A stretch of DNA of 38,435 nt from Anaerolineae bacterium (GCA_025454525.1 JALOOG010000048.1:1-38435), one strand, 5' to 3'. Shown: positions 15,295 to 23,457, numbered from the stretch's first letter. The notes: generated by a model from the letters alone, not told the origin. Numbers and translations: made by a program.

Positions 15295-15896
15295 GATTTA
15301 TCTACGTGCCTGTAAGCTTTCTCTGTAGAGTGTAACACCATTAAAGGTATCGTGCGATGTTTGAGCGTTCGGGTTTGGTGTGTAAAACATTTTGATTTGG
15401 TGTGTCTCTTATCTATAGATCTAGTCGTAGTAGTAGGGCCTGTTCAAATGTGTACAACCTCACAAGGCGATCTGTAATGTGGGATATTTTCTATTAATGG
15501 TATCCCAACTATAACGATTTTATCGCAAGTATAACGCGATTTTGGCTATTTTACCCCTAATTTGTGGCATACTGTTTTAAAAAAGTTTTGCACAGGCCCC
15601 TGTTCATAACTTGCCGACTTTTGAACAGGTCTGTTCATAACTCTTATAGTTACAGAGGAGTTTTGAACAGTATTACAGAGTTTTAAACAAAAATTACAGT
15701 CTTTTGAACAAGTTTTGAACAGGTTATGAACAGATTTTACCGAGTTATGAACAGATTTTGGGGAGTTTTGAACAGCTTTTGAACAGACAATCCCTTAAAC
15801 AAATAGTTTTTATCTGTGTTACTTGGGATATTTTGGGATATTTTGCACATATTCAGCGTTGTGATTAAACTGTTTGGAAACGATAACAGGAGTCAT
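15295..15896. other. 602-bp AT-rich intergenic region holding the phased repeat array
   Basis: No gene is supported here. From 15481 to 15600 the sequence is clearly AT-richer than the flanking genes and contains three GGGATATTTT boxes overall (15481, 15825 and 15835). The repeat array occupies 15586-15786. The region separates minus-strand genes on the left from plus-strand genes on the right. Confidence 0.7.
15586..15786 (+). repeat. Phased TTWTGAACAG repeat array (DnaA-box-like iterons)
   Basis: Plus-strand copies of TTTTGAACAG or TTATGAACAG start at 15619, 15661, 15702 (ends AA), 15713, 15724, 15745, 15766 and 15777, with a variant TTTTAAACAA at 15681. Inverted copies (TGTTCATAAC) occupy 15601-15610 and 15632-15641, and a stray inverted one is at 15441. 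Steps are 42, 20, 21, 11, 11, 21, 21 and 11 bp, all close to whole helical turns, so the boxes face one side of the DNA. Several copies are preceded by TTACAGAG or TTACCGAG, giving a loose 21-bp unit. TTTTGCACAG at 15586 and TTTTGCACAT at 15841 match the DnaA-box consensus TTWTNCACA; the others differ by one base. It could be an origin, a DnaA-titration site or an operator. Confidence 0.8.
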
Positions 15897-16814
15897 ATGA
15901 ACGCTATTGAAACGATCGGACTCACCCGCCGCTTTGGCCCATTGACCGCAGTCGATGATCTTACGTTGACGATCAAACAAGGATCGATCTTCGGTTTTTT
16001 GGGGCCCAATGGTGCGGGTAAAACCACCACCGTTCGTATGTTGGCGGCGTTGATCGCCCCGTCACAAGGATCGGCGCGTGTAGCAGGTTATGCGCTAGGC
16101 GGTGACTCGCAACAGATCCGCCGATCAGTCGGGATCTTGACCGAGACTCCGAGTCTGTATGAGCGGTTGAGTGCGTGGGATAACTTGATCTTATTCGGGC
16201 AATTGTACGATCTGTCATCAAAATTGGCCGCGGAGCGTGCGACCCATTACCTAAAGTTAATGGCGCTCTGGGATCGGTGTCATGAACCGGTGGGCGCATT
16301 CTCTAAAGGGATGCGGCAACGAGTCGCCCTCGCACGGGCCTTATTGCATGAGCCACAGATCTTATTTTTGGATGAACCGACTTCCGGCTTAGATCCCGAA
16401 GCGGCGTTTAATGTGCGTGGCCTGATTCAGGATCTGCGCGCCGCGGGTCATACGATCTTCTTGACCACCCATAACCTGAAAGAGGCCGAAGACTTGTGCG
16501 ATCTGATCGCGATCTTTCGGGCGCGTTTGATCGCCTTGGATACTCCGTCGAATTTGCGAGCGCGTTTTGGTGAGCGCGGCACGTTGATCCAATTGCGCGA
16601 TCCGGCGGCCACATGGAGCGCGATCGCCTCCGGTTTGCCGTTTGTGCAACGGGTACAGGTGGACGATTACTGCTTGACGATCACCTCAAGCGATCCCGAT
16701 CAGCACAACCCGGCCTTAGTGAGCGCTTTGGCCGCGGCCGGCGCGCCGATCCAATATGTCACCCCCCTATTAAAGACCTTAGAACAAGTCTATTTGGAGT
16801 TGATCAACGTATGA
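15897..16814 (+). CDS. ABC exporter ATP-binding protein (ABC-2/NatA-like)
   Basis: A 305-residue ATPase subunit. Walker A GPNGAGKTT lies at 36-44, the Q-loop near 83 (LTETPSLYERLSAWDNL), the signature FSKGMRQR at 135-142, Walker B ILFLDEP at 155-161 and the switch His192 (TTHNL). A roughly 85-residue C-terminal DrrA/NatA-type extension follows. AGGAG five bases upstream of ATG 15897 fixes the start; the longer frame from 15816 runs into the intergenic repeat region. The permease start overlaps its stop (ATGA), so the two are translationally coupled and form one exporter. The substrate is unknown; drugs, Na+ and lipids are all known for this class. Confidence 0.93.
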   Translation: MNAIETIGLTRRFGPLTAVDDLTLTIKQGSIFGFLGPNGAGKTTTVRMLAALIAPSQGSARVAGYALGGDSQQIRRSVGILTETPSLYERLSAWDNLILFGQLYDLSSKLAAERATHYLKLMALWDRCHEPVGAFSKGMRQRVALARALLHEPQILFLDEPTSGLDPEAAFNVRGLIQDLRAAGHTIFLTTHNLKEAEDLCDLIAIFRARLIALDTPSNLRARFGERGTLIQLRDPAATWSAIASGLPFVQRVQVDDYCLTITSSDPDQHNPALVSALAAAGAPIQYVTPLLKTLEQVYLELINV

Positions 16815-17614
16815 ATTTCCGTAAAGTGTGGTTACTGGTCCGCAAAGAATGGTTTGAGTTGCGCGGTGAGCGCACGCTCTTAGTGACGATCGTGATCTTT
16901 CCGTTGATCTTTACGCTGTTGCCGATCGGCTTGATGATCGGCTCTACCAATTGGACAACCAGTAACAACAGCAACAGCCAATTAACCTTGATCTTACAAG
17001 CGTCGAATCCGTTGCTTCGCGATTTAAGTGTGTTGGAGTTAGGACAGATCATCGTCGGGCAGCAATTTGCGTTGATGTTTTTGATCCTGCCCACAATGCT
17101 TCCCGCGGTGATCGCTGCCTATAGCATCGTGGGTGAAAAAACCCGCCGTACCTTAGAGCCTCTGTTGGCAACTCCGACCACCACCACCGAGTTGTTATTA
17201 GGCAAGTGCATCGCCGCGCTAATGCCCGCTTTGGTGTGTAATGGGATGTTTGGGATCGTGTTTATAATGGGCATCCGCGCTACGGCCTTGAGTCCGATGG
17301 TGCATGAGACGATCCTCTCTAGTGCATGGGCGATCTTATGGTTATTGGCCGCGCCCTTGATCGCCTTAACTTCAGTGGCGCTCACAGTGTGGATGTCCTC
17401 GCGAGTCAATGATCCACGCACCGCGCAACAATTGGCTTCGGTGTTCATTTTGCCGTTGTTTGTGTTGATGTTGGGGCAAATGGTGGGGGTTGTGGTGTTA
17501 AGCCCGGGCCTTGCGCTGATGTTTGTGATCGGAGCAGCGGTGATCGCTGGAATCACCTTGTTGATTGCGGTACGGTTTTTCCAACGAGAGACGATCCTCA
17601 CCCGTTGGCGTTAG
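16811..17614 (+). CDS. ABC-2 type exporter permease
   Basis: A 267-residue membrane subunit. MNFRKVWLLVRKEWFELRGE is the usual cytoplasmic start of ABC-2 permeases. A first membrane segment (about 22-44, VTIVIFPLIFTLLPIGLMI) precedes a short external loop. The conserved EKTRRTLEPLLATPTTTTEL helix (about 113-133) contacts the ATPase, and four more hydrophobic segments end near LLIAVRFF. The ATG overlaps the ATPase TGA by four bases. It is a half-size permease, so it should work as a homodimer with two copies of the ATPase. Confidence 0.92.
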   Translation: MNFRKVWLLVRKEWFELRGERTLLVTIVIFPLIFTLLPIGLMIGSTNWTTSNNSNSQLTLILQASNPLLRDLSVLELGQIIVGQQFALMFLILPTMLPAVIAAYSIVGEKTRRTLEPLLATPTTTTELLLGKCIAALMPALVCNGMFGIVFIMGIRATALSPMVHETILSSAWAILWLLAAPLIALTSVALTVWMSSRVNDPRTAQQLASVFILPLFVLMLGQMVGVVVLSPGLALMFVIGAAVIAGITLLIAVRFFQRETILTRWR

Positions 17615-17706
17615 CGCCTTAGCAGAGATTAAATAAATTGGCAACCTAACGAGATCCTTGGCACTCTTTTAGCGCGAAGCAGTTGAAAACACATAGGAGT
17701 CTGAAC

Positions 17707-18882
17707 ATGGCGCATCATCCCCCCGTTTATCAACCCCCGCAACTGCATATCGGTGAACGCGAGTCGCAACGTAAAGTCACTTGGACAGAACTGTTTTACG
17801 ATTTGGTGTTTGTGGCGACGTTAGTCCAGTTGGGTAACTTTTTAAGCGATCAGGTCAATCTCACGGGCTTTTTTACGTTTGTGTTGTTGTTCGTTCCGGT
17901 GTGGTGGGCATGGATCGGCACAACGTTTTACGCCAATCGTTTTGACTCCGATGATGTGATTCATCGCTTATTGGTGTTTGGTCAGATCTTCTGTGTCTCG
18001 CTCATGGCGATTCACATCAACCCGGAAATCCCGGACAATACCGCCCGGTTTGCGTTAGCTTATGCGGCGCAACGTGCGATTTTAGTGGCGATGTATTTGC
18101 GGGCCGGTCAACACATCCTCGGTGCGCGTGTGTTAATCGATCGCTATGTGCGCGGCTTTGGGTTAGCGGCGTTGATGTGGGCCATCTCCGCTTTATTCCC
18201 AGAACCGATCCGCTATGGGATCTGGTTGATCGCCTTTTTGATCGATGTCGGAACACCGCTCACTTCGATCCCACAACAATTACAATTGCCACCGAGTCCG
18301 AATCATTTACCAGAACGCTTTGCCTTGTTCACAATCATCGTTTTGGGGGAGGGATTTCTCAAGGTGATTGGAGGGGTGGCGGGTCAGACATTGACGATCT
18401 CGGATATTCTATTGGATATGCCAGGGTTGATCATCCCGGGGGTCATCTGGTGGATCTACTTCGATAATGTGGCTGAAACCGCCTTTCAGATCAATCGGTT
18501 TCGCGCCCAAGTATGGCTATATACCCATTTTCCACTGCATTTATCGATTACCGCCTTAGGAGTCGGGATCTACAAATTGGTGACGACGGATGTCAGCCAA
18601 ACGTTACCGGACAACTATCGGTGGTTGATCTGCGGCACCGCGGCGCTTAGCATTTTAGCGATTGGGGTGATCGAATGGGCGATCGCCAAGCAATGGGATA
18701 AACGGGTACGTAATGAATTGGTCTTGCGAGTCGGTGGGGCGATTGCGATCGGATGGTTGGCCATCTTTGGCGGCGGGTTCAATGCCACGCTATTGATGAT
18801 CCTTTTGGGATTGATCGGCGCGGTGATCGTGGGGATGGATCTCTATTGGCGCGCTCAACTGATGCAACAGAACGCGCATTAA
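17707..18882 (+). CDS. Low temperature requirement protein A (LtrA) family membrane protein
   Basis: A 391-residue protein with about ten hydrophobic segments. VTWTELFYDLVFVATLVQLG (residues 23-42) is the diagnostic LtrA motif, followed by WWAWIGTTFYANRFDSDDVI and, mid-protein, ERFALFTIIVLGEGFLKVI, the second family signature. WWIYFDNV closes that half. Members are widespread in bacteria; the name comes from a Listeria cold-growth mutant, and the biochemical role is unknown. AGGAG precedes ATG 17707; the upstream in-frame ATG at 17683 lacks a site. It is followed by a hairpin at 18890. Confidence 0.92.
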   Translation: MAHHPPVYQPPQLHIGERESQRKVTWTELFYDLVFVATLVQLGNFLSDQVNLTGFFTFVLLFVPVWWAWIGTTFYANRFDSDDVIHRLLVFGQIFCVSLMAIHINPEIPDNTARFALAYAAQRAILVAMYLRAGQHILGARVLIDRYVRGFGLAALMWAISALFPEPIRYGIWLIAFLIDVGTPLTSIPQQLQLPPSPNHLPERFALFTIIVLGEGFLKVIGGVAGQTLTISDILLDMPGLIIPGVIWWIYFDNVAETAFQINRFRAQVWLYTHFPLHLSITALGVGIYKLVTTDVSQTLPDNYRWLICGTAALSILAIGVIEWAIAKQWDKRVRNELVLRVGGAIAIGWLAIFGGGFNATLLMILLGLIGAVIVGMDLYWRAQLMQQNAH

Positions 18883-18889
18883 TGCAATC

Positions 18890-18913
18890 GATGCCCCTAA
18901 TGCTAGGGGCATC
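18890..18913. terminator. Bidirectional terminator-like hairpin
   Basis: GATGCCCCTA and TAGGGGCATC pair over ten bases around a 4-nt loop, between the convergent stops at 18882 and 18935. The T-run is weak (TTCAT). Confidence 0.7.
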
Positions 18914-18934
18914 TTCATAACCTATGAGAAACGG

Positions 18935-19837
18935 TTACTTATCACCACCACTACGGCGGCGATTGCCTGACTCCTCTTCGCCTGATCCAAGGTGGAACAC
19001 CATTACGTAATCGCCGAAAGTGGTTTGTTGATAGCTGGTCGCCACAAAGTAGTAGAAGTAATCTTCATCGTCATCCGGTAATTCTAGGCCTTCTATGTCT
19101 AATGAGAGCATCGCATCCAGACCACCACCGGCCAAGCTACGATTATTGGTACGAGAAACTCCCGAATCGCTCAAGTTTTCGCTCTCACCCCAGCAGCTAT
19201 TTTCATTGCCAGAGTCATCACAAAGCATTGGATCGCCGTCGTTATCTTCAACCGCTTCGCGCACGTTGTCGCTGTTGGGGATGTACATGAGCGGATCAAG
19301 GGCTGTGGTGACGGAGATCATATAGACCGAGAGCGGAACACCGGAATTGATCAAATTGGGGGTCAACTGCACGGAGTAAATATCTCCCGCGCCATCCGCT
19401 TCAGTGGCGGCCATGCCTTCAAGAATCAACACAAACTCGCCTTCATTATCTTCCGCTTCTCCGACCACCAAAGAGACATCTGCAAAGGCTTCACGACTAC
19501 GTTGTGCGAAAACCACTTGCGCGGTATTGTCAGAGGGTTCTACTTCACCTGTGGTGGGGAGCAGGGCTTGATAGTAATCCGCATCGGCCGTATTATCGCT
19601 ACACAGGCCGCGCCCATCTTCATCTAATACCGCTAACACCGGGTCAAAATCATCGATCCCGATCGCGGTCGCAGTATAATTAAAACCAGAGCGCATCTGG
19701 ATCACGGTGACTTTGATCCCATTTTCAAAACTGGCCCCGTTATCACATTCAACCGCAATACCTTGGTTAGGTTCGGCGTTGGCTCCCCCTAACACCATCG
19801 CAAACAATAGAATGAAGATCACCGCTATTTTTTTCAT
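18935..19837 (-). CDS. Secreted acidic protein, hypothetical
   Basis: A 300-residue protein with a clear Sec signal peptide (MKKIAVIFILLFAMVLGGAN, cleavage probably after ANA). The mature part is rich in Asp/Glu/Ser/Asn. Two similar beta-rich halves each hold a D-x-D-DPVL or LDPLMYIP motif (FDPVLAVLDEDGRGLC, LDPLMYIPNSDNV), recalling pre-peptidase/PPC-type domains, and there are paired cysteines (LCSDN, LCDDSG). A low-complexity tail of Gly/Ser/Arg ends the protein. GGGAG eight bases upstream fixes the start at 19837 rather than 19879. It is probably an exported calcium-rich or adhesive protein, but that is inference. Confidence 0.75.
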   Translation of the reverse strand: MKKIAVIFILLFAMVLGGANAEPNQGIAVECDNGASFENGIKVTVIQMRSGFNYTATAIGIDDFDPVLAVLDEDGRGLCSDNTADADYYQALLPTTGEVEPSDNTAQVVFAQRSREAFADVSLVVGEAEDNEGEFVLILEGMAATEADGAGDIYSVQLTPNLINSGVPLSVYMISVTTALDPLMYIPNSDNVREAVEDNDGDPMLCDDSGNENSCWGESENLSDSGVSRTNNRSLAGGGLDAMLSLDIEGLELPDDDEDYFYYFVATSYQQTTFGDYVMVFHLGSGEEESGNRRRSGGDK

Positions 19838-19898
19838 AAAAAAACTCCCTTTTGAGTGTATCGATGTCGATGCTATCATTCTACAAGTATTTCATTTT

Positions 19899-20690
19899 TC
19901 ACGCATCAAGCTTGAGCGTTGGCAAGCGTTGATTGAGCGGCGCGATCTTGACGCGATCATCGATCATCCGTTGATTTTGCGCGAATCCATCTTCCGAAGC
20001 GATTTTCCAATGCCCTCCATGTAGATCATTTAAGGCATGGGCGATCTGATCAAACGTCCAACCACGATTCGAGTCCACTAAGTACAAGCCTCCGGCCTGA
20101 TGCGTGAGATCTAACAAGGTTTGTACGGTGTCCTGCACAAATGAGCAGGCGGGATACCAACGCCGACTCACGCGAATCTCACCGGCCGTCTGCATTTGCC
20201 GTTCCATCCAATCGATCATGTTATTCGATCCGGCTTTTTGTCCGATCTGCCAACCTAAACGTGCGACGATCGCTTGGGGATTTTGGTAAAAGACGCGCTC
20301 CTCGGCCTTTAATTTATCGTAGGGATAGCCTTCGGTGGCTTCGGGCCGTGATTGCACAGTAAAGGGGCCTTGTGCGCGCTCTCCAAAAACCATTACACTA
20401 CTGGTAAACAAGAAACCGATCTCCAGTTCCCGACAGATCCAAGCTAATTCCCCCGTCCAATGCTGATGCACAAGCCACGATTCATTGTCGCGTCCGGTAG
20501 ATTGGGACGGCACAGCGAAATGAAACACCACATCGGGATGATGTGTCCGTATAAAAGTTTCCATCGCTTGATAGTCATCGATCGGCGTTTGCTCGCGATC
20601 CCATGCGATCACCGTGCCGCCTTGTTCAGTTAAACATTGAGTCAGCGCTTGGCCCAAAGTGCCGTGCGCGCCGGTAACGATTGCTTTCAT
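19899..20690 (-). CDS. NAD(P)-dependent SDR, RmlD/epimerase-like
   Basis: A 263-residue extended-type short-chain reductase. The dinucleotide motif TGAHGTLG is at 6-13, and the catalytic YxxxK is Y122-P-Y-D-K126, preceded by the usual FTSSVMVFGE strand. QAIVARLGWQIG and the SFVQDTVQTLLDL block match dTDP-4-dehydrorhamnose reductase-like proteins, so a nucleotide-sugar or sugar reduction is the best guess. AGGA ten bases upstream of ATG 20690 supports the start. It lies 61 bp before the secreted protein gene on the same strand. Confidence 0.85.
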   Translation of the reverse strand: MKAIVTGAHGTLGQALTQCLTEQGGTVIAWDREQTPIDDYQAMETFIRTHHPDVVFHFAVPSQSTGRDNESWLVHQHWTGELAWICRELEIGFLFTSSVMVFGERAQGPFTVQSRPEATEGYPYDKLKAEERVFYQNPQAIVARLGWQIGQKAGSNNMIDWMERQMQTAGEIRVSRRWYPACSFVQDTVQTLLDLTHQAGGLYLVDSNRGWTFDQIAHALNDLHGGHWKIASEDGFAQNQRMIDDRVKIAPLNQRLPTLKLDA

Positions 20691-20854
20691 GGTGGTTTAA
20701 TCCTGTTCTATGAAAAGTTTTCTTTATCTCCATAGTAACACACGGGCTTAGGAAAATCGAAAATCGCCTTGTACGTCCTACTGATCAAAAAAGTGGACTT
20801 TTGTTACGGATCTTTCACTTTGAAGCGGCACACCCCTACATCATCGGCGTATCT

Positions 20855-21037
20855 ATGGACACAGTATTGATCGGTATCGTTGCTTTATTTTTCTGGGGTA
20901 TGGGTGGGATCGCGATCCTTCGGCCGGTTTGGGTGTTAGGCTTATTTCAAACGGTGGTGAGTAGCACGGAGGGCCGCAATGAAGTACGGGTGGCATTGAT
21001 GTCATGCTGTCTTGCCAAGTTTCTGATACTCCCTTGA
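20855..21037 (+). pseudogene. Truncated small membrane protein gene (DUF4345-like)
   Basis: ATG 20855 opens MDTVLIGIVALFFWGMGGIA and runs to STEGRNEVRVAL (about residue 48). NEVR after a short membrane segment is the landmark of DUF4345-type small membrane proteins, which normally go on for about 80 more residues. Here homology stops near 21000 and the frame ends in repeat DNA (MSCCLAKFLILP). The repeat and IS remnant that follow probably truncated it. Family assignment is tentative. Confidence 0.5.
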
Positions 21038-21049
21038 GGATTTTGGATC

Positions 21050-21126
21050 GCCGGATGCACTGTCTCTGTAACCTCAGAAAAGTACACCATGCCATGCCAC
21101 ACAAAGCGATTCTCTGCCCCATGCAT
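21050..21126 (+). repeat. Dispersed repeat block, left flank of IS remnant
   Basis: It contains CTCAGAAAAGTAC, a degenerate CATGCC segment and CCCCATGCATGG, matching the order of blocks in the 128-bp units at 4.0-4.3 kb. It forms the outer part of the left inverted repeat of the element that follows. Confidence 0.55.
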
Positions 21127-21661
21127 GGCTGACAAGGGGGACAGTTTTGGGTGGGAAGGTTTGAAAAAAGGTTTCAGCGTTAGGTTTAAGCATATCCACC
21201 AATGAGAACCGAAGGATGAACTCAAACTTCTTGTACCCATGTCAAAATGAAGGGGGTCAAGCACTTTGCCAAGTTAGGCAAGTGGCAAGCGTTGGGACTG
21301 GTTTTATTGAGCTTTGAGGTAATCCTCGCACGCCATGCTCGTTTGACGCGGAATGTTACGGATGGACCATAGGAAAGCAGCCATCTTCGCCATCCGGAAC
21401 ACATGGAGCGTGATTTGTTCGTGCTTGCCTTAGCTTGCGCTTGGATGCTGACCATGGGAAGTATGAGCGTCTCTGGTTCTCCTCTGATCTATGGTGAGGA
21501 TCTGGTGAAGCGTTACCGTGTGTTTCACTTGTGGGTGCGGTACTTTAAAGAACGGTTTCATCACCGACTCTAGGAGGGATCATCGGACTATTTTTCGCCC
21601 CACAACCTTCCTTATTTTGGGCTTTAAAATTTTGGGCTTCAAAACTGTCCCTCTGACAGCC
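21127..21661 (+). mobile_element. Deleted IS4-like insertion sequence (MITE-like, about 535 bp)
   Basis: Imperfect terminal inverted repeats bound the element: left 21127-21149 (GGCTGACA, then a G-run, ACAGTTTTG) and right 21640-21661 read on the minus strand (GGCTGTCAGAGGGACAGTTTTG). Between them lies an internally deleted transposase. The inverted homology extends outward into the dispersed repeat on both sides. A lone copy of the left end is at 4571. No target duplication could be assigned with certainty. Confidence 0.65.
21247..21573 (+). pseudogene. IS4-family-like transposase remnant, N- and C-terminal pieces fused
   Basis: From ATG 21247 the frame reads MKGVKHFAKLGKWQALGLVL then LSFEVILARHARLTRN, which resembles the N-terminus of IS4-type transposases. 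A TAG at 21370-21372 interrupts it. In the same frame it resumes with ESSHLRHPEHMERDLFVLAL and ends HLWVRYFKERFHHRL, which resembles the C-terminal part after the catalytic Glu (SS-LR-PE-ERL pattern). The central DDE catalytic core, roughly 250 residues or more, is missing, so it cannot work. The remnant confirms that the flanking inverted repeats are IS ends. Confidence 0.7.
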
Positions 21662-21745
21662 ATATATGAGGAAAGGAAGCGGCTTGCGTGTAAGATGAGG
21701 GTATGTATCTCCATGGGTAAGGTACTTTTCTCAGTTTACTCCTGT
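21662..21745 (-). repeat. Dispersed repeat block, right flank of IS remnant
   Basis: On the minus strand it contains CTGAGAAAAGTACC, ACCCATGGAGATACATACCC and a CCTCATATATGG end, the same block order as the 128-bp units at 4.0-4.3 kb. With 21050-21126 it forms the outer inverted repeats of the element. Downstream, 21746-21854 holds nothing I can support. Confidence 0.6.
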
Positions 21746-21854
21746 AGTTTAAATATTTTCGCGCTTTTTCATTTGAGACTCTGCTGCTGTCCTAGGGGTT
21801 CAAAGCTTTTACAGAACCGTTCCCCTACCGACTTCTGTTCACCAAAATCAACGT

Positions 21855-21883
21855 TTGACACAGGGGCGATCGTCGTGTAATAT
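21855..21883 (+). promoter_or_regulatory. Sigma-70-type promoter of the metK transcript
   Basis: TTGACA (21855-21860), a 17-bp spacer and TAATAT (21878-21883). Transcription should start near 21890, just before the riboswitch. Confidence 0.85.
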
Positions 21884-21905
21884 TTTGCGCTAACGTGCGC
21901 GAAGC

Positions 21906-22010
21906 ACTCATCAAGAGCGAGGTAGAGAACTGGCTCGTTACACTCGCGGCAACCCCCGAAGCATCGGGAAGGTGCTAAATCCAGCAGAGATCATTCTCTG
22001 GCAGATGAGA
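21906..22010 (+). promoter_or_regulatory. SAM-I (S-box) riboswitch aptamer
   Basis: The P1 stem pairs CTCATC (21907-21912) with GATGAG (22004-22009). Inside are ATCAAGAG with GAGG (kink-turn side), ACTGGC, CGGCAACC, GGTGCTAAATCC and GCAGA in the order of the S-box consensus. It binds S-adenosylmethionine and lies between the promoter and metK, so high SAM should switch off SAM synthetase. A terminator hairpin follows at 22042, so control is by transcription attenuation. Confidence 0.93.
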
Positions 22011-22041
22011 ACCCTGTGACAGACAACCCGAACCTGTTCAC

Positions 22042-22077
22042 ACGTCTCCCTATCCCCAGAGAGGCGTTTGTTTTTTG
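22042..22077 (+). terminator. Riboswitch expression platform (attenuator)
   Basis: ACGTCTC (22042-22048) pairs with GAGGCGT (22061-22067) and is followed by TTTGTTTTTTG, an intrinsic terminator placed before the metK start. The sequence between P1 and this stem should supply the antiterminator. Confidence 0.85.
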
Positions 22078-22118
22078 TATCACCTTAGCCAACTTGAGAG
22101 GTAACAGACAAATTCATC

Positions 22119-23357
22119 ATGAGCGAACACCAGCACCAAACGACGGCCAACGCCTCTACTTTTATGTCGTCGCCACAATATTTTTATACTTCAGAGTCGG
22201 TCTCTGAAGGTCATCCGGACAAGATGTGCGATCAAATCTCTGACTCCGTGTTAGATGCGATCCTCGCGAAAGACCCGAATGCCCGCGTAGCCTGTGAAGT
22301 CGCCACCACGACCGGACTCGTCTTGGTGATCGGTGAGATCACCACCAACACCTATGTAGACATCGAAAAATTGGTACGCGAAACCGTCACCCAGATCGGG
22401 TATACCCGCGGCAAATTTGGCTTTGATGCAGAAACGTGTGGCGTGATCGTATCGATCAAGGAACAATCCGCGGACATCGCGCAAGGGGTGGATCAAGCCC
22501 TTGAAGCGCGTGAAGGCACGATGAGCGACGAACAGATCGAAGCGATCGGCGCGGGCGATCAAGGCATGATGATCGGATTCGCTTGCGATGAAACCCCCCA
22601 ATACATGCCATTAACGATCGCCCTTTCGCATCAATTGGTACAACGCTTGGCCGAAGCGCGCAAATCCGGTGAGATTGCGTGGTTGCGTCCGGATGCTAAA
22701 AGCCAAGTGACCGTTGAATACGCTTATGGCAAGCCCAAGCGCGTTGATACGATCGTTGTCTCCACCCAACATGCACCAGAAATCTCGCAAGAAGAAATCC
22801 GCCACACTGTGATCGAACAGGTCATCAAGCAAGTCGTTCCGGCTGAATTGTTGGATGATCACACACGGATCTTTGTCAATCCAACCGGCCGTTTTGTGAC
22901 AGGCGGGCCATTAGGCGATGCAGGCCTTACCGGCCGTAAGATCATCGTCGATACCTATGGCGGCGTGGCCCGACATGGCGGTGGTGCGTTCTCCGGAAAA
23001 GACCCCACAAAAGTCGATCGGAGCGCGGCTTATATGGCCCGGTATATCGCTAAGAACATCGTAGCTGCGGGCATCGCCAAGCGCTTTGAGGTCCAGGTGT
23101 CTTATGCGATCGGTGTGGCACAACCCACCTCATTAGCGGTAGAGACTTTCGGCACGGGGGTGATCGCTGATGAGGAAATTGTGGCGTTGATCCGCAAACA
23201 TTTTGACATGCGCCCCGCCGCGATCATTCGCGATCTGAATTTGCGCCGCCCGATCTACAAACAAGTGGCGGCCTATGGTCACTTTGGACGGGCAGGCCTG
23301 CCTTGGGAAGCCACCGATAAAGCCGATTTATTGCGCCGTGAAGTCGGTTTAGCTTAA
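22119..23357 (+). CDS. metK: S-adenosylmethionine synthetase
   Basis: A 412-residue enzyme that makes SAM from methionine and ATP with release of phosphate and pyrophosphate. [19 protein letters not shown] (about 24-42) holds the ATP/Mg site; [18 protein letters not shown] is the P-loop-like methionine-binding hexapeptide region; and [19 protein letters not shown] is the third family signature. It ends with [19 protein letters not shown], also typical. The first 20 residues ([20 protein letters not shown]) are an extra, poorly conserved head; the ATG of MSSPQYF (22164) is an alternative start but lacks a ribosome binding site, and GAGAGG is rather distant from 22119. It is controlled by the SAM-I riboswitch and followed by a strong terminator. 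Confidence 0.98.
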   Translation: MSEHQHQTTANASTFMSSPQYFYTSESVSEGHPDKMCDQISDSVLDAILAKDPNARVACEVATTTGLVLVIGEITTNTYVDIEKLVRETVTQIGYTRGKFGFDAETCGVIVSIKEQSADIAQGVDQALEAREGTMSDEQIEAIGAGDQGMMIGFACDETPQYMPLTIALSHQLVQRLAEARKSGEIAWLRPDAKSQVTVEYAYGKPKRVDTIVVSTQHAPEISQEEIRHTVIEQVIKQVVPAELLDDHTRIFVNPTGRFVTGGPLGDAGLTGRKIIVDTYGGVARHGGGAFSGKDPTKVDRSAAYMARYIAKNIVAAGIAKRFEVQVSYAIGVAQPTSLAVETFGTGVIADEEIVALIRKHFDMRPAAIIRDLNLRRPIYKQVAAYGHFGRAGLPWEATDKADLLRREVGLA

Positions 23358-23367
23358 TTGTAACCTC

Positions 23368-23398
23368 AAAAAGCGATCCGCTTCGGCGATCGCTTTTT
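23368..23398 (+). terminator. metK intrinsic terminator
   Basis: AAAAAGCGATC (23368-23378) pairs with GATCGCTTTTT (23388-23398), with T-runs on both strands, just after the metK stop. Confidence 0.9.
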
Positions 23399-23428
23399 GA
23401 TTCCAACCTTGGAAACCCTTTAGGGTGC

Positions 23429-23457
23429 TTGTTTAGCGATTTAGAATCATTCATAAT
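23429..23457 (+). promoter_or_regulatory. Predicted promoter of the 23497 gene
   Basis: TTGTTT (23429-23434), a 17-bp spacer and CATAAT (23452-23457), 39 bp before the start codon. Both boxes are one or two bases off the sigma-70 consensus. Confidence 0.5.

Noticed and set aside
15586-15786. CRISPR array
   Set aside because: Repeats are only about 10 bp, spacing is 11 or 21 bp with no unique spacers of 30-40 bp, and no cas genes are near.
22016-22207. 63-codon frame between riboswitch and metK
   Set aside because: It starts inside the riboswitch expression platform, crosses the attenuator stem and runs into metK out of frame.
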